Counted from the first letter of the stretch, positions 50,241-59,751 are shown. The stretch is DNA of 64,000 nt from an uncultured Collinsella sp. (GCA_900541235.1 UQIW01000013.1:12175-76174), one strand, 5' to 3'. The notes: a model not told the origin generated them from the sequence alone. Translations and numbers: made by a program.

Positions 50241-52268
50241 ATGGAACAAAAGGCCAAGGAGGCAGCCTCGCACGCTGCGATTCCTGTGAGCATCTCGGCG
50301 ATGCTCGTCACGCTGGGCGTGGTGTACGGCGATATCGGCACCAGCCCTATGTATGTAACCAAGGCGCTCGTCGCCGGCAACGGCGGCATCGGAAGCGTCA
50401 CGGAGGAGTTCGTGCTCGGCGCGCTCTCCCTTGTCGTGTGGACGGTCACGTTGCTGACCACCATCAAGTATGTGCTCATCTCGCTGCGCGCCGATAACCA
50501 TGGTGAGGGCGGCATCTTTGCCCTGTACAGCCTGGTCAAGCGCTGCGGCAAGTGGCTTATCATCCCCGCCATGCTGGGTGGCGCCGCGCTTCTCGCCGAC
50601 GGCATCCTGACGCCGGCCGTTACCGTTACCACGGCCATCGAGGGCCTGCGCACCATCCCGGCGGTCCATGCCGTGCTGGGCGATGACCAGGGCCGCGTCG
50701 TCGCCATTACGCTCGCCATCATCATCGTGCTCTTCTTGGTACAGCGCATCGGTACGGCCAAGATCGGTCACGCCTTTGGCCCCATCATGACGCTGTGGTT
50801 CCTATTCCTGGGCGGCACGGGTCTGTTCTTTGTCTTACAGCACCCCGCCGTGCTGCTGTGCCTCAACCCGCTCCGCGGCATCGCCTTTTTGTTGAGCCCC
50901 AACAACCACGCGGGCATCATGATTCTGGGCAGCTGCTTCCTCGCCACCACCGGTGCCGAGGCGCTCTACTCCGACATGGGCCACGTCGGCCGCGGCAATA
51001 TCTACGCTACCTGGCCGTTCGTTAAGTGCTGCCTGCTGCTGTCCTATATGGGCCAGGGCGCTTGGCTTATGAACAACGCTGCCAACCCCGAGCTCATGGG
51101 CATTGCCGATCTCAACCCGTTCTACCAGATGCTCGCCCCGGGCCTGCGCCCGTTTGCCGTCGGCCTTTCCACCGTCGCGGCCATCATTGCCTCGCAGGCG
51201 CTCATCACCGGTGCATTCTCGCTGGTGTCCGAGGCCAGCCGTCTGGACCTCATGCCGCACATGCAGGTCTTCTACCCTGCCGAGACCAAGGGCCAGCTCT
51301 ACATCCCCATGGTCAACAATGTCATGCTTGTCGGCTGCGTCATTGTGGTGCTGCTGTTCCAGAACTCGGCGCATATGGAAGCCGCCTACGGCCTTGCCAT
51401 TACGCTGACTATGATGTGCACCACGCTGCTGCTCTTCTTCTACCTGCACGAGGAGCGTAAGCTCAAGGTTGCTCCGTGGATCTTCGCAGCCTTCTTCCTT
51501 TTGCTCGAAGGCTTCTTCTTCGTGAGCTCGCTCACCAAGTTCTTCCACGGCGGCTACTTCACCATCCTCATGGCTGCACTCATCATGGGCATTATGGTGT
51601 GCTGGTACAACGGTACGGCTGTTGAGCAGCGCCAGTTTACGCTGCTGCCGCTGCGCAGCTACCTGCCGCAGCTCAAGCGCCTGCGCGATGACGATCGCTA
51701 CGAGCGCCTGAGCGACAACATCGTGTACCTGACCAAGGACACCCATACCGACTACATCGACCGTGATATCGTCTACTCGATTCTGGACAAGCATCCCAAG
51801 CGCGCTCGCGCCTGGTGGTTCGTGAATGTCGAGACCATGGACGAGCCGCATACCTTTGCCTATTCGGTCGAGACGTTCGGCACTGACTACGTGTTCCGCG
51901 TGCATCTGTACCTGGGCTACAAGATTAACCAGCGCGTCAATGCCTATCTGCGTCAGGTCGTTCAGGACCTGGCTGCCACCGGCGAGCTGCCGCCGCAGAC
52001 GCATGACTACTCGGTCTACAAGGATCCGGGTAACATCGGTACGTTCAAGTTCGTCCTGATCCGTAAGCTTCTGGCGCCCGAAAGCGATGTGGAGCCCAGC
52101 GAGCGTACGGCCATCACGCTCAAGTACATCATCCGCCGCGCCGCCGGCACGCCCGCACGCTGGTACGGCCTGGAGAACTCCAACGTGAGCTTTGAGTACG
52201 TGCCGCTGTTCACCAAGTTTAAGGCCGTGAACAAGATGCAGCGCCTGGCTCCCAACGAGCGGCCGTAG
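50241..52268 (+). CDS. kup: Low-affinity potassium transporter Kup
   Basis: A 675-residue K+ uptake permease of the KUP/HAK family with about 12 membrane segments (residues ~20-460) and a C-terminal cytosolic domain. The signature GVVYGDIGTSPMYV (residues ~27-40) and SLRADNHGEGGIFALYSL are intact. ATG 50241 follows GGGAGGAAA. A TATAAT -10 box lies at 50200-50205. Downstream are a 64-residue membrane protein and a KdpDE-like two-component system, pointing to a potassium-homeostasis module. Confidence 0.93.
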   Translation: MEQKAKEAASHAAIPVSISAMLVTLGVVYGDIGTSPMYVTKALVAGNGGIGSVTEEFVLGALSLVVWTVTLLTTIKYVLISLRADNHGEGGIFALYSLVKRCGKWLIIPAMLGGAALLADGILTPAVTVTTAIEGLRTIPAVHAVLGDDQGRVVAITLAIIIVLFLVQRIGTAKIGHAFGPIMTLWFLFLGGTGLFFVLQHPAVLLCLNPLRGIAFLLSPNNHAGIMILGSCFLATTGAEALYSDMGHVGRGNIYATWPFVKCCLLLSYMGQGAWLMNNAANPELMGIADLNPFYQMLAPGLRPFAVGLSTVAAIIASQALITGAFSLVSEASRLDLMPHMQVFYPAETKGQLYIPMVNNVMLVGCVIVVLLFQNSAHMEAAYGLAITLTMMCTTLLLFFYLHEERKLKVAPWIFAAFFLLLEGFFFVSSLTKFFHGGYFTILMAALIMGIMVCWYNGTAVEQRQFTLLPLRSYLPQLKRLRDDDRYERLSDNIVYLTKDTHTDYIDRDIVYSILDKHPKRARAWWFVNVETMDEPHTFAYSVETFGTDYVFRVHLYLGYKINQRVNAYLRQVVQDLAATGELPPQTHDYSVYKDPGNIGTFKFVLIRKLLAPESDVEPSERTAITLKYIIRRAAGTPARWYGLENSNVSFEYVPLFTKFKAVNKMQRLAPNERP

Positions 52269-52337
52269 TCGACGCTCGAGGTTTGTCTGCGAACGGGCGG
52301 GCTTGTATTGACGGGGATTGAGTCCTGGGAGGAAACC

Positions 52338-52532
52338 ATGGATGCAAAGGTGCTTGACGGTTGCGATCTTGCGACCGAGCTGGTACGTGAGGCACGCGCC
52401 GACGCCGCCGAAGATCGGTTTTTGACGAACCGTGCCAACATGGATATGGCCGACCGCGTGATCTCGATTGTGGCACTAGTATTTGGAGCGGTGTGCGTGT
52501 GTGCCCTGCTCGCGCACGTGCTGTTTGTCTAG
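52338..52532 (+). CDS. Small single-pass membrane protein between kup and the sensor kinase
   Basis: A 64-residue protein preceded by GGGAGG. The hydrophilic N-terminus (MDAKVLDGCDLATELVREAR) leads into one C-terminal membrane helix (VISIVALVFGAVCVCALLAH). It has no recognised family. By size and position it might act as a regulatory subunit of Kup or of the kinase, comparable in concept to KdpF, but this is speculation. Confidence 0.6.
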   Translation: MDAKVLDGCDLATELVREARADAAEDRFLTNRANMDMADRVISIVALVFGAVCVCALLAHVLFV

Positions 52533-52577
52533 CGACCGCAGGTTGCAAAGGCTATACACTTGGAACCACCACAAGGG

Positions 52578-52617
52578 AAACCACCACAAAGGTGCCTGTC
52601 CCTTTGTGGTGGTTTTT
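52578..52617 (+). repeat. Short hairpin repeat, CCACCAC-arm subtype, copy 2 (terminator-like)
   Basis: AACCACCACAAAGG pairs with CCCTTTGTGGTGGTT and ends in a T run. A partial duplicate ACCACCACAAGGG lies just upstream at 52565. Same arms as 19549. Confidence 0.75.
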
Positions 52618-52643
52618 GTTTTTGAGAGAGGGGCGGGGCACTG

Positions 52644-54269
52644 ATGGACGTCCGTACGGACGGCGATATTGCCGATAGCTTTTGGTGGCGGCGCACAACG
52701 CTGACGCGCCGCACTCCTCTGTATGACGCCTGCGTATCGGTGGGGCTGCTGGTCGCGGCGACGATTGTGGGTGCGCTGCTCGACCATCCGGGTCTCGCGC
52801 CGAGCATCATGATCGTCTATGTGTTCGCCGTTCAGCTGTGCGCATTCTTTACCTGGAGTCGCCTGTATTGCTTGCTGAGCTCGGCTGCCGCCGTGGCGCT
52901 CTACAACTTCTTGTTTGTCGACCCGCGCTACTCGCTGTCGCTTATCGATCGCGGCTATCCCGGCATGTTCTTCATCATGTTCGTGGTCTCGCTTGTGTCG
53001 AGCTCGATTGCGTTGGCCCTGCGCCGCGCCTTGGCACAGGCTGCCGCCAGCGACCGCCGCACGCATATGGTGCTCGAGACCAACCGCATGCTGCAGCGGT
53101 GCGCCGACGAGCAGCAGATCGTTCACGCCATGGCAACGCAGCTGGCGCGTCTTTCGGGCTGTCCGGTCGTGTGGTACAGCGCCGACGCCGAGGGCGATGA
53201 CCTGCTGCCGCGCGCGACTTACACGGCCGTGGGCGATGCCGCGCCGGTGCATGAACTGGCGCCGCAGATGCCGCCGCGGCTCTCGGCGTCCGCCTATGTG
53301 GGAACGCCGCTCGACGCCACGTTTGGCGGCTCGGCGTTTTATGGCATCTACCTGACGGTTCGCACAGGCGACGGCTTCGCGCGCTCGGGCGACCCCGCCT
53401 CGGTGGTGGGCGTGCTGGCAATCGTTGCCGAGCCCGACGTGCTGACGCACGAGGAGCGAACACTTGCCGATGCCATCGTGAGCGAAGGCGAGCTGGCACT
53501 CGATCGCGCCCGCGCCATGGAGGCCCGCGAGGAGGCGGCGGTGCTCGCCAAAAACGAACAACTGCGCGCCAACCTGCTGCGCTCCATCTCGCACGATCTG
53601 CGCACGCCGCTTACCAGTATTTCGGGTAATGCCGACGTGCTGCTCGACCAGGGCTCGACCGGCACTGCGGTGCTCGATGCCCAGACGCGCCGCGGCCTGC
53701 TTCTGTCCATTCGCTCGGATGCGCTGTGGCTCAACGCCACCGTCGAGAACCTGCTCGCCATCACCAAGCTCGAGGGCGGCGGTATGCGTCTGTCGACTAC
53801 GCTCGAGCTCATGGACGATATCGTCGAGGAGGCGCTGCGCCACGTAAATCCGGCCGTGCGCGAGCACGACCTTAAGGTGGTGGCGTGCGATGAGCCGGCG
53901 CTCGTCAATGTCGATGCGCGCCTGATGGTGCAGCTGGTGGTCAATCTGGTGAACAACGCCATCACCTATACGCCCGCGGGCTCGCATATCATGATTTCGA
54001 TTAGCGTCGACGATGGACGCGTGGCGTGCTCGGTGGCCGATGATGGTCCGGGCATCGCACCCGAGGATCGCGAACGGATCTTCGAGTCGTTCTATACCGC
54101 CAACCACGGTCTGGCTGACAGTCACCGCAGCGTGGGCCTGGGTCTTTCGCTCTGCCGCTCCATTGCGCTGGCGCATGGCGGTAGCATAGAGGTTGCCGCG
54201 GCGGACCCGCACGGCTCGGTCTTTACGATTGAGCTTCCTGCCGCCGACGTTTCGTTTGATAAGGAGTAG
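52644..54269 (+). CDS. KdpD-like sensor histidine kinase lacking the N-terminal KdpD/Usp domains
   Basis: A 541-residue kinase. Four membrane segments of the DUF4118/KdpD type (~25-130) are followed by a GAF-like region, HisKA with SISHDLRTPLTSISGNADVL (phospho-His), and a HATPase with VNLVNNAITYTPAG and VADDGPGIAPEDRERIF. Full-length KdpD has another ~370 N-terminal residues that sense K+ and c-di-AMP; these are absent. With the adjacent regulator and Kup it probably senses K+ limitation or turgor. The stop is five bases before the next start. Confidence 0.85.
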   Translation: MDVRTDGDIADSFWWRRTTLTRRTPLYDACVSVGLLVAATIVGALLDHPGLAPSIMIVYVFAVQLCAFFTWSRLYCLLSSAAAVALYNFLFVDPRYSLSLIDRGYPGMFFIMFVVSLVSSSIALALRRALAQAAASDRRTHMVLETNRMLQRCADEQQIVHAMATQLARLSGCPVVWYSADAEGDDLLPRATYTAVGDAAPVHELAPQMPPRLSASAYVGTPLDATFGGSAFYGIYLTVRTGDGFARSGDPASVVGVLAIVAEPDVLTHEERTLADAIVSEGELALDRARAMEAREEAAVLAKNEQLRANLLRSISHDLRTPLTSISGNADVLLDQGSTGTAVLDAQTRRGLLLSIRSDALWLNATVENLLAITKLEGGGMRLSTTLELMDDIVEEALRHVNPAVREHDLKVVACDEPALVNVDARLMVQLVVNLVNNAITYTPAGSHIMISISVDDGRVACSVADDGPGIAPEDRERIFESFYTANHGLADSHRSVGLGLSLCRSIALAHGGSIEVAAADPHGSVFTIELPAADVSFDKE

Positions 54270-54273
54270 CGCT

Positions 54274-54987
54274 GTGCCGAACTCTGCCGTAAAACCGCTC
54301 ATCTTGGTCGTTGAGGACGACCCCGCCGTCCGCAATCTTATTGTTGCCGCGCTCGAGGCTCACGGCTTGCGCCATATGGCTGTGGAGACCGCCCATGCCG
54401 CTATCGCCGCCGCCTCGTCGCAGACGCCGAGCATTGTGCTGCTCGATCTGGGCCTGCCCGATATGGACGGCGTCAAGGTGGTGGAGTCGGTGCGCGCATG
54501 GTCGGGCATGCCGATTATCGTGGTCTCGGCGCGCAGCGAGGACGCGGACAAAATCCGCGCGCTCGATGCCGGTGCCGACGACTATCTGACCAAGCCGTTT
54601 TCGGTCGAGGAGCTGCTCGCGCGCATTCGCACGACGCTCAGGCGCCTTTCGTATGCGCAAACGGGCGGCGTTGTCTCCGAGGGCTCGTTCGATACCGGCG
54701 AGCTGCATATCGATTTTGATGCCGGCATCGCCACGATGGATGGCGAGGAACTGCATCTGACGCCGATCGAGTATAAGCTCCTGTGCCTGCTGGCACACAA
54801 CGCCGACAAGGTACTGACGCACCAGTTTATCCTGCACGAGATTTGGGGCACGGCAACTAAGAGCGACCTGGCGAGCCTGCGCGTCTTTATGGGCACGCTG
54901 CGCAAGAAGATTGAGTCCGACCCCGCGCATCCGCGCTATATCCAAACGCACGTGGGTATTGGTTACCGATTGGTCATCCAGGGATAG
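54274..54987 (+). CDS. KdpE-like OmpR-family response regulator
   Basis: A 237-residue regulator. The receiver domain has acidic pocket VEDD, phospho-acceptor Asp in VLLDLGLPDMDG and Lys in DDYLTKPF. The C-terminal winged helix contains LTPIEYKLLCLLA and RYIQTHVGIGYRL. GTG 54274 is taken as start because AAGGAG precedes it. It is the partner of the kinase immediately upstream. No kdpFABC operon is in the window, so kup is the obvious target. Confidence 0.88.
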   Translation: MPNSAVKPLILVVEDDPAVRNLIVAALEAHGLRHMAVETAHAAIAAASSQTPSIVLLDLGLPDMDGVKVVESVRAWSGMPIIVVSARSEDADKIRALDAGADDYLTKPFSVEELLARIRTTLRRLSYAQTGGVVSEGSFDTGELHIDFDAGIATMDGEELHLTPIEYKLLCLLAHNADKVLTHQFILHEIWGTATKSDLASLRVFMGTLRKKIESDPAHPRYIQTHVGIGYRLVIQG

Positions 54988-55011
54988 GTCGGCATCCGCC
55001 ATCCCAATATG

Positions 55012-55076
55012 AGTTGCGGTGAAATACGGTCTAAATTTGCCTAATTCCAGGCAAACAGTCCGTATTCCACCGCAAC
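55012..55076. repeat. Constant-arm palindrome (AGTTGCGGTG), copy Y
   Basis: AGTTGCGGTGAAATACGG pairs with CCGTATTCCACCGCAACT (one mismatch), with inner TTTGCCT/AGGCAAA. It sits exactly between the convergent kdpE-like and rlmK/L-like genes and could terminate both. Same arms as 38391. Confidence 0.75.
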
Positions 55077-55081
55077 TTTGT

Positions 55082-57652
55082 TTATTTGCCCTTGGGCTTG
55101 CTGGCGTAAAATTTTTTCTTTTTGGGCTTGCCGGCGGGGGAGGGCTTGCCGACAAAGTTGGGCTTGCCGTTGCCGGTCTGCGCGTGCGCGGGCGCTGCCG
55201 CGCGAGGCTTGCGGGCCTCGGGGTTGCGCAGCTCCTCGGTTCGCTCGGCAATCTCCTCGGCGCTAAAGCCGACCTCGGCCATGGCATCTTCGATGGGCAG
55301 GCGGCGCACGATATAGCAGTGGTGCACCTTCTGGTTGCGCGCGAAATCCTCGGGGATGGTCTGTGCCGTAATGTCCTCCAGCACGACGCCCGCTCGTGCG
55401 AGCTTGCGCGTCTCGGGGCGGAAGCCGCGCAGGTTGCAGCTAAAGATGGCATGGCCGCCCTGTGCGAGCAGGCGCGACACGCCGGCCAAAAGCTCAACAT
55501 GGTCGCGCTGGACATCCCAGGTGCGACGGCCCATCTTGGACGAGTTCGAGAACGTGGGCGGGTCGACAAAGATCAGGTCCCAGCGGTTGCGCGTCTGGCG
55601 CTGGTCACGAATCCAGGCGAGCACGTCATCGCGCACAAAGTGATGCTGCGGCCCCACAAAGCCGTTCTGACGCATATTGCGCTCGGCCCAATCCAGGTAG
55701 GTGTTCGAGAGGTCGACCGTCACGGTCTCCTCGACGCCGCCGTCGGCTGCGTAGCAGGTGGCAGTGCCGGTGTAGGCGAACAGGTTGAGGAAACGGCGCG
55801 CCTGCTTGGCGTGCTCGCGCACCAGGTTGCGGGTGACGCGGTGGTCCAAGAAGATGCCGACGTCCAGGTAGTCGTCAAAGTTGACGGCAAAGGTGAGGCC
55901 GCCCTCTTCGATGAGCGGCAGGCGACGGCGCGCGATGTTGGCGCGCTCACCCGATGCGCCCTTGCCGGCGCCCTGCTTGCCGTACTGCGAGCCGCCGCGC
56001 GAACGCATGCGGGCCTTGGCGTGCACGTGCTCGGCCGGAACATCCAGGATACGCGGCGCGATGGCCAGAATATCGAGCATACGGGCCTGGGCCAGTGCGG
56101 GGTCGATGGTCTTGGGCGCGGCGTATTCGGCAATGACGAGCCAGCGGCCCGGCGTCTGCGGGCAACCCTCGTACAGATCGATGGCGGCAGAGTAATCGGG
56201 CAGGTCGGCATCGTAGACGCGGTAGCAGCTCACGCCCTCGCGCTTTGCCCACTTGCGACGCAGGCGAGCGTTCTTGCGCAGACGGTTGGCGAACTGCTCG
56301 GACTCGGGGATGAGCACGGGCAGCGGCTTGCCATCACCCAGGTCGAGCGTGGCGGTAGGTTCGGGCATGAAGGTGTCGGCGGCTTCGTCGCTGATGACGT
56401 CGTCGGCGTCCGCGGTCTCGCCCTCGGCGTTTGCGCTGGTCGCAGCCTCAAACGCTGCGGCGGCGTGGTCGAGCGAAGGCCAGACTTCGACGGTCGCCTC
56501 TTCGTTGTTGGGCATGACGGCGATGGAGCGCGCGGGCTCGGCGTGGAGCGCGCGGGCCATAAGGCCATCGCGGGTGAGCGCGGCGACCGGTGCCGAAGCG
56601 AGCTCGGGCGCGCGGCGCAGCTCGCCGACCAGCGTCATGGCGTCGTGCATGAGCGAAAGCGGGGTCTCGGTCGTGTCCGCGACCAGGGCGGCACCGGCGA
56701 CGGCGCCCGCATGGTCCAGCACGGTGGCGGGCTTGGCGGCACAAAAGTCGACAAAACGCTTGTAGCCGGCGCACTTGACCATGCGCTCGGCAGTCTTGCG
56801 GGCGGCGGGGTCGATGTCTACGGCCACGATGCGCGCCTGGCGCTCGCGCGCTGCCGCCTCGCGCTCGCGCGCCTCGGCAAGCAGCTGCTCCCACAGGACA
56901 GCGTCGTGCAGCTGCCAGCCCTCAAAGCCCCAGCGCTCGCGTGCGGCGCCCGGGGCGCGGTCGGTCAGAATGTTCACGGCCTCCAGCAGCAGACCGCCGC
57001 CGGCGCACGAGGCATCGATTAGCGTGGGAAGGGCTTCGTTTTCGTAATCGTCGGCCGTCAGCTCGCGCTCGCATAGTGCGGTCCAGCCGACCTGCGCCAG
57101 CACCAGGGCGGCGTAGTCGGGGCGCAACACATGTGCGCCCTCGCCGGCACGAGTCGCAGCGGGCGGCAGACGCTTGAACAGCGGGTCGCCCGAAAGGTCC
57201 AGGCTGATGCTCGCGCGGCGCTGACGCAGCGAAAGCAACAGGTGAACATCGGGGTCGGCGGCATCGACGTCGGCGCGACGGCCCGTGGTCTCGGCCAGAC
57301 GGTCGCACAGCGCGTCTTTGGCGCGCAGGGCCGAGAAGCGCGTGTTGCGCAGCTGCTCGGTCACGCCGCGGGCGGTGATGGCGATGGTGGCGCCGGGGCG
57401 GATGATGGTCTCCCAGGCGATGTCGTAAACGCTATCGTACAGTTCATCGGCATCCTGCGCCTCAAAGCGCCCGAGTACCACGAACACACGGCTCGCCAGG
57501 CGCGACCACAGACAGGCGCGGTAGCCTTCTTCGAGCTCGCCCTCAAATGTAGCGCGGCCCTTCAGCCGGCGAACATGCGAAAGCCCGAGGCGTTTAAGCT
57601 CATCGGCGAGTGCGGACTCAAAGCCCTCGGGGCAGCTTGCGTAAAATTCCAT
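55082..57652 (-). CDS. rlmL: RlmK/L-type 23S rRNA methyltransferase fusion with degenerate RlmL half
   Basis: An 856-residue two-part enzyme. Residues 1-~400 contain a THUMP domain and an RlmL-type fold (23S G2445 N2-methylation in E. coli). There the SAM motif reads LIDASCAGGGLLLEAV rather than DPxCGSGTxxIEAA, and no NPPY motif exists where it is expected. The C-terminal part (~480-800) is RlmK-like (G2069 N7) and intact: FLNLFAYTGTATCYAADGG and IFVDPPTFSNSSKM. A Lys/Pro-rich basic tail ends the protein. It likely keeps RlmK activity, while the RlmL half may only bind RNA. Confidence 0.85.
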   Translation of the reverse strand: MEFYASCPEGFESALADELKRLGLSHVRRLKGRATFEGELEEGYRACLWSRLASRVFVVLGRFEAQDADELYDSVYDIAWETIIRPGATIAITARGVTEQLRNTRFSALRAKDALCDRLAETTGRRADVDAADPDVHLLLSLRQRRASISLDLSGDPLFKRLPPAATRAGEGAHVLRPDYAALVLAQVGWTALCERELTADDYENEALPTLIDASCAGGGLLLEAVNILTDRAPGAARERWGFEGWQLHDAVLWEQLLAEAREREAAARERQARIVAVDIDPAARKTAERMVKCAGYKRFVDFCAAKPATVLDHAGAVAGAALVADTTETPLSLMHDAMTLVGELRRAPELASAPVAALTRDGLMARALHAEPARSIAVMPNNEEATVEVWPSLDHAAAAFEAATSANAEGETADADDVISDEAADTFMPEPTATLDLGDGKPLPVLIPESEQFANRLRKNARLRRKWAKREGVSCYRVYDADLPDYSAAIDLYEGCPQTPGRWLVIAEYAAPKTIDPALAQARMLDILAIAPRILDVPAEHVHAKARMRSRGGSQYGKQGAGKGASGERANIARRRLPLIEEGGLTFAVNFDDYLDVGIFLDHRVTRNLVREHAKQARRFLNLFAYTGTATCYAADGGVEETVTVDLSNTYLDWAERNMRQNGFVGPQHHFVRDDVLAWIRDQRQTRNRWDLIFVDPPTFSNSSKMGRRTWDVQRDHVELLAGVSRLLAQGGHAIFSCNLRGFRPETRKLARAGVVLEDITAQTIPEDFARNQKVHHCYIVRRLPIEDAMAEVGFSAEEIAERTEELRNPEARKPRAAAPAHAQTGNGKPNFVGKPSPAGKPKKKKFYASKPKGK

Positions 57653-57727
57653 GGGTGACCTCTCTGGTTGCGTCGCTCCATTATATGATGGATGTTTCGT
57701 TTACTCTCGCCCCTGAAAGGAACCCAT

Positions 57728-58555
57728 ATGATTGATGCGTGCCCCGATTCCGCCGTGCTCTTTTTTGACGTGGACGGCACGCTGACGTCGTTCGATCCCG
57801 ACAACATGACCGACAAGGACTTTTCGGCGGTTCACCCCTCGCAGGCGGTCGTTGAGGCGTTTCATCGTCTGCGCGACGCGGGACACCAGGCATTTATCTG
57901 CACGGGTCGTCCCTTGTGGCTCATCGCCGATAGCTTGCGTGCGCTCGACCCCGCGGGCGTCGTTGCCATGGCGGGAGCCACGCTCGAGGTCGAGGGCCGC
58001 GTGGTGTATGAGGACTGCTTTGACGAAGACATTGTTGAGGAGCTTGCACGCCGTATGGCCGCGGCAGGGATTGAAGCCTTTTTCGAGACCAACGTGGCTA
58101 CTTTTGCCCTGGAACCCGCGGGTGTTGAGCAGTCATCTCTGATCGGCACTTCTGTGGTGCACAGCGCCGAGGAAATGCGCGTCGACGGCAGTCTGCGCGT
58201 GGGCAAGGTAGGCATCGTCGCGAGCGACCTGGCTCGCGTAGCCAACGATGATGGCTTTATCGATCGCGAGTTTGAGCTGTGCAACACCGGTGGTCAGAAT
58301 CGCGAGCTGAGCCCCAAGGGCATCGACAAGGGCGTGGGCGTGGCGCGAGCGCTGGAATACCTGGGTCGCACCGGCAACGCGCGCACCTTTGGCTTCGGCG
58401 ATTCGGGTAACGACCTGGGCATGCTCGCTGCGGTCGAGACGGCTGTCGCCATGGGCAACGCCATGCCTGAGGTCAAGGCGGTCGCCGACTACGTGACCGA
58501 TGACGTCGCACACGACGGTACCGTCACGGCTATGCGCCACTTTGGCTTGATTTAA
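57728..58555 (+). CDS. HAD-superfamily (Cof-type) sugar phosphatase
   Basis: A 275-residue cytosolic HAD IIB hydrolase. Motif I is FFDVDGTLTSF, motif II FICTGRP, the Lys of motif III lies in ELSPKGIDKGVGV, and motif IV is FGDSGNDLGML. Cof-type enzymes dephosphorylate sugar phosphates, pyridoxal phosphate or flavin precursors; the substrate cannot be told. ATG 57728 follows AAAGGAAC. It is divergent from the rRNA methyltransferase. Confidence 0.85.
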   Translation: MIDACPDSAVLFFDVDGTLTSFDPDNMTDKDFSAVHPSQAVVEAFHRLRDAGHQAFICTGRPLWLIADSLRALDPAGVVAMAGATLEVEGRVVYEDCFDEDIVEELARRMAAAGIEAFFETNVATFALEPAGVEQSSLIGTSVVHSAEEMRVDGSLRVGKVGIVASDLARVANDDGFIDREFELCNTGGQNRELSPKGIDKGVGVARALEYLGRTGNARTFGFGDSGNDLGMLAAVETAVAMGNAMPEVKAVADYVTDDVAHDGTVTAMRHFGLI

Positions 58556-58556
58556 T

Positions 58557-58597
58557 ACATGGCCGGGTCGCCTGCATTGGGGGCGACCCGGCCATGT
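58557..58597. terminator. Bidirectional terminator between HAD and DeoR genes
   Basis: ACATGGCCGGGTCGCC pairs with GGCGACCCGGCCATGT. Confidence 0.8.
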
Positions 58598-58600
58598 GAG

Positions 58601-59392
58601 CTATTTTGCAATATAGAGTTTGGGATGACTGTGGCTGCTCTCGATTGCCGCTGTCATGATACCTTCGCTGTCCCCATCGATGATGATGCCGTCGAGGTCA
58701 TCGATCTGTGCGGACTGATAAAAGCTCGTCTTATTGAACTTACCCTGGTCGACCATCATGTAGCTCAGGTTCGAGTTGGTTAGATACATGCGCTTGATCA
58801 TGGCAGAGAAGTCGTGCTCAACGGTAAAGCCGTGGTCGGGATGGAATCCGTCGGCGCTGACAAATGCCTTGTTGGCATGAAGCTTGCTCATGCAGTCGAA
58901 CGTCAGCGCGCCCGCGAGATAAAGGTGGCCCTTTCGCACGGAACCACCTAACAGCACTACCGAAGCGTTGGGCAGATTGAAGCTGGCATAGTTTGCGATG
59001 GCAAGATCGCCGGTGATGATGGTGATGTCGCGCTTGTCTATGAGGGCTTTAGTGAAGTAAAAGCCCGTGGTGCCGATGTCGATCACCAAAACGTCACCAT
59101 CGTCAACAAGAGTTGCTGCGGTCGCGGCGATAGCCTCCTTGGCTTCGACTTGGACATTGATGCGCTCTTCGGGATACGAGATTGCAGTGGAACGTGAAAG
59201 CGATACTGCTCCGCCGCGTACACGACGCAATTTGCCTTCCGATTCCAGTGAGACGAGGTCGTGTCGTGCGGTGACTTCCGAAACCGAAAAGCGACGGACG
59301 ATGTCGGATACCGAGATATTCGGCTTTTCCGCCAGCCAGTTCATGATAAATCGCTGACGCTCGGCGGGTGAAAGGTCTGAAGTAGATGCCAT
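58601..59392 (-). CDS. DeoR-family transcriptional regulator
   Basis: A 263-residue sugar-operon regulator. The helix-turn-helix ISVSDIVRRFSVSEVTARHDL and LRRVRGGAVSL wing are followed by a phosphosugar-sensing domain with VIDIGTTGFYFTKAL and GGSVRKGHLYL. The family usually represses by binding direct repeats and releases with a sugar phosphate. It is divergent from the transaldolase/PTS operon, whose promoter has four 10-bp direct repeats (59647-59721). AAGGAG precedes ATG 59392. Confidence 0.87.
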   Translation of the reverse strand: MASTSDLSPAERQRFIMNWLAEKPNISVSDIVRRFSVSEVTARHDLVSLESEGKLRRVRGGAVSLSRSTAISYPEERINVQVEAKEAIAATAATLVDDGDVLVIDIGTTGFYFTKALIDKRDITIITGDLAIANYASFNLPNASVVLLGGSVRKGHLYLAGALTFDCMSKLHANKAFVSADGFHPDHGFTVEHDFSAMIKRMYLTNSNLSYMMVDQGKFNKTSFYQSAQIDDLDGIIIDGDSEGIMTAAIESSHSHPKLYIAK

Positions 59393-59646
59393 GTGTCGCT
59401 CCTTATGAACGAAAGGCGAAAGAAATGCCTTTCGTAATCGAAATATAACGTATCGATATGAAAAGAACAAGGCAAAATCGAGTGAACGAGATGAATGACA
59501 CGCTTTGCTTTTATTTGTGTTAGTAGTTGGCCTGACATGCAGAATGCCTGTAATAGCCAGTAAAGAGTCTTGCCTGGAAGGTGTTCACAAAAAGTGAGGT
59601 ACGCTCGCGCCCGATAATCGACCGTTCGCGGAAAGTTGGCAATTGA

Positions 59647-59721
59647 GCTTTCGATATCTTTTGAAATAGTTTATAAAAGAAAACCGAAAAGCTTTTGAAA
59701 CAAAGAAAAAGGCTTTCGATA
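59647..59721 (+). promoter_or_regulatory. Direct-repeat operator candidate for the DeoR regulator
   Basis: GCTTTCGATA occurs at 59647-59656 and 59712-59721, with TCTTTTGAAA at 59657-59666 and GCTTTTGAAA at 59691-59700 (consensus GCTTTYGAWA). Related GCCTTTCGT sites lie near the DeoR start (59405-59435). DeoR-type proteins typically bind such direct repeats. The rest of the 359-bp divergent region shows nothing else. Confidence 0.5.
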
Positions 59722-59751
59722 GCAATAGTGCTAGATGAGAAAGGACCGAAC

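Noticed and set aside
55019..57022. 667-codon plus-strand frame opposite the RlmK/L-like gene
   Set aside because: It is a shadow frame running through repeat Y; it has no recognisable domain or ribosome-binding site.
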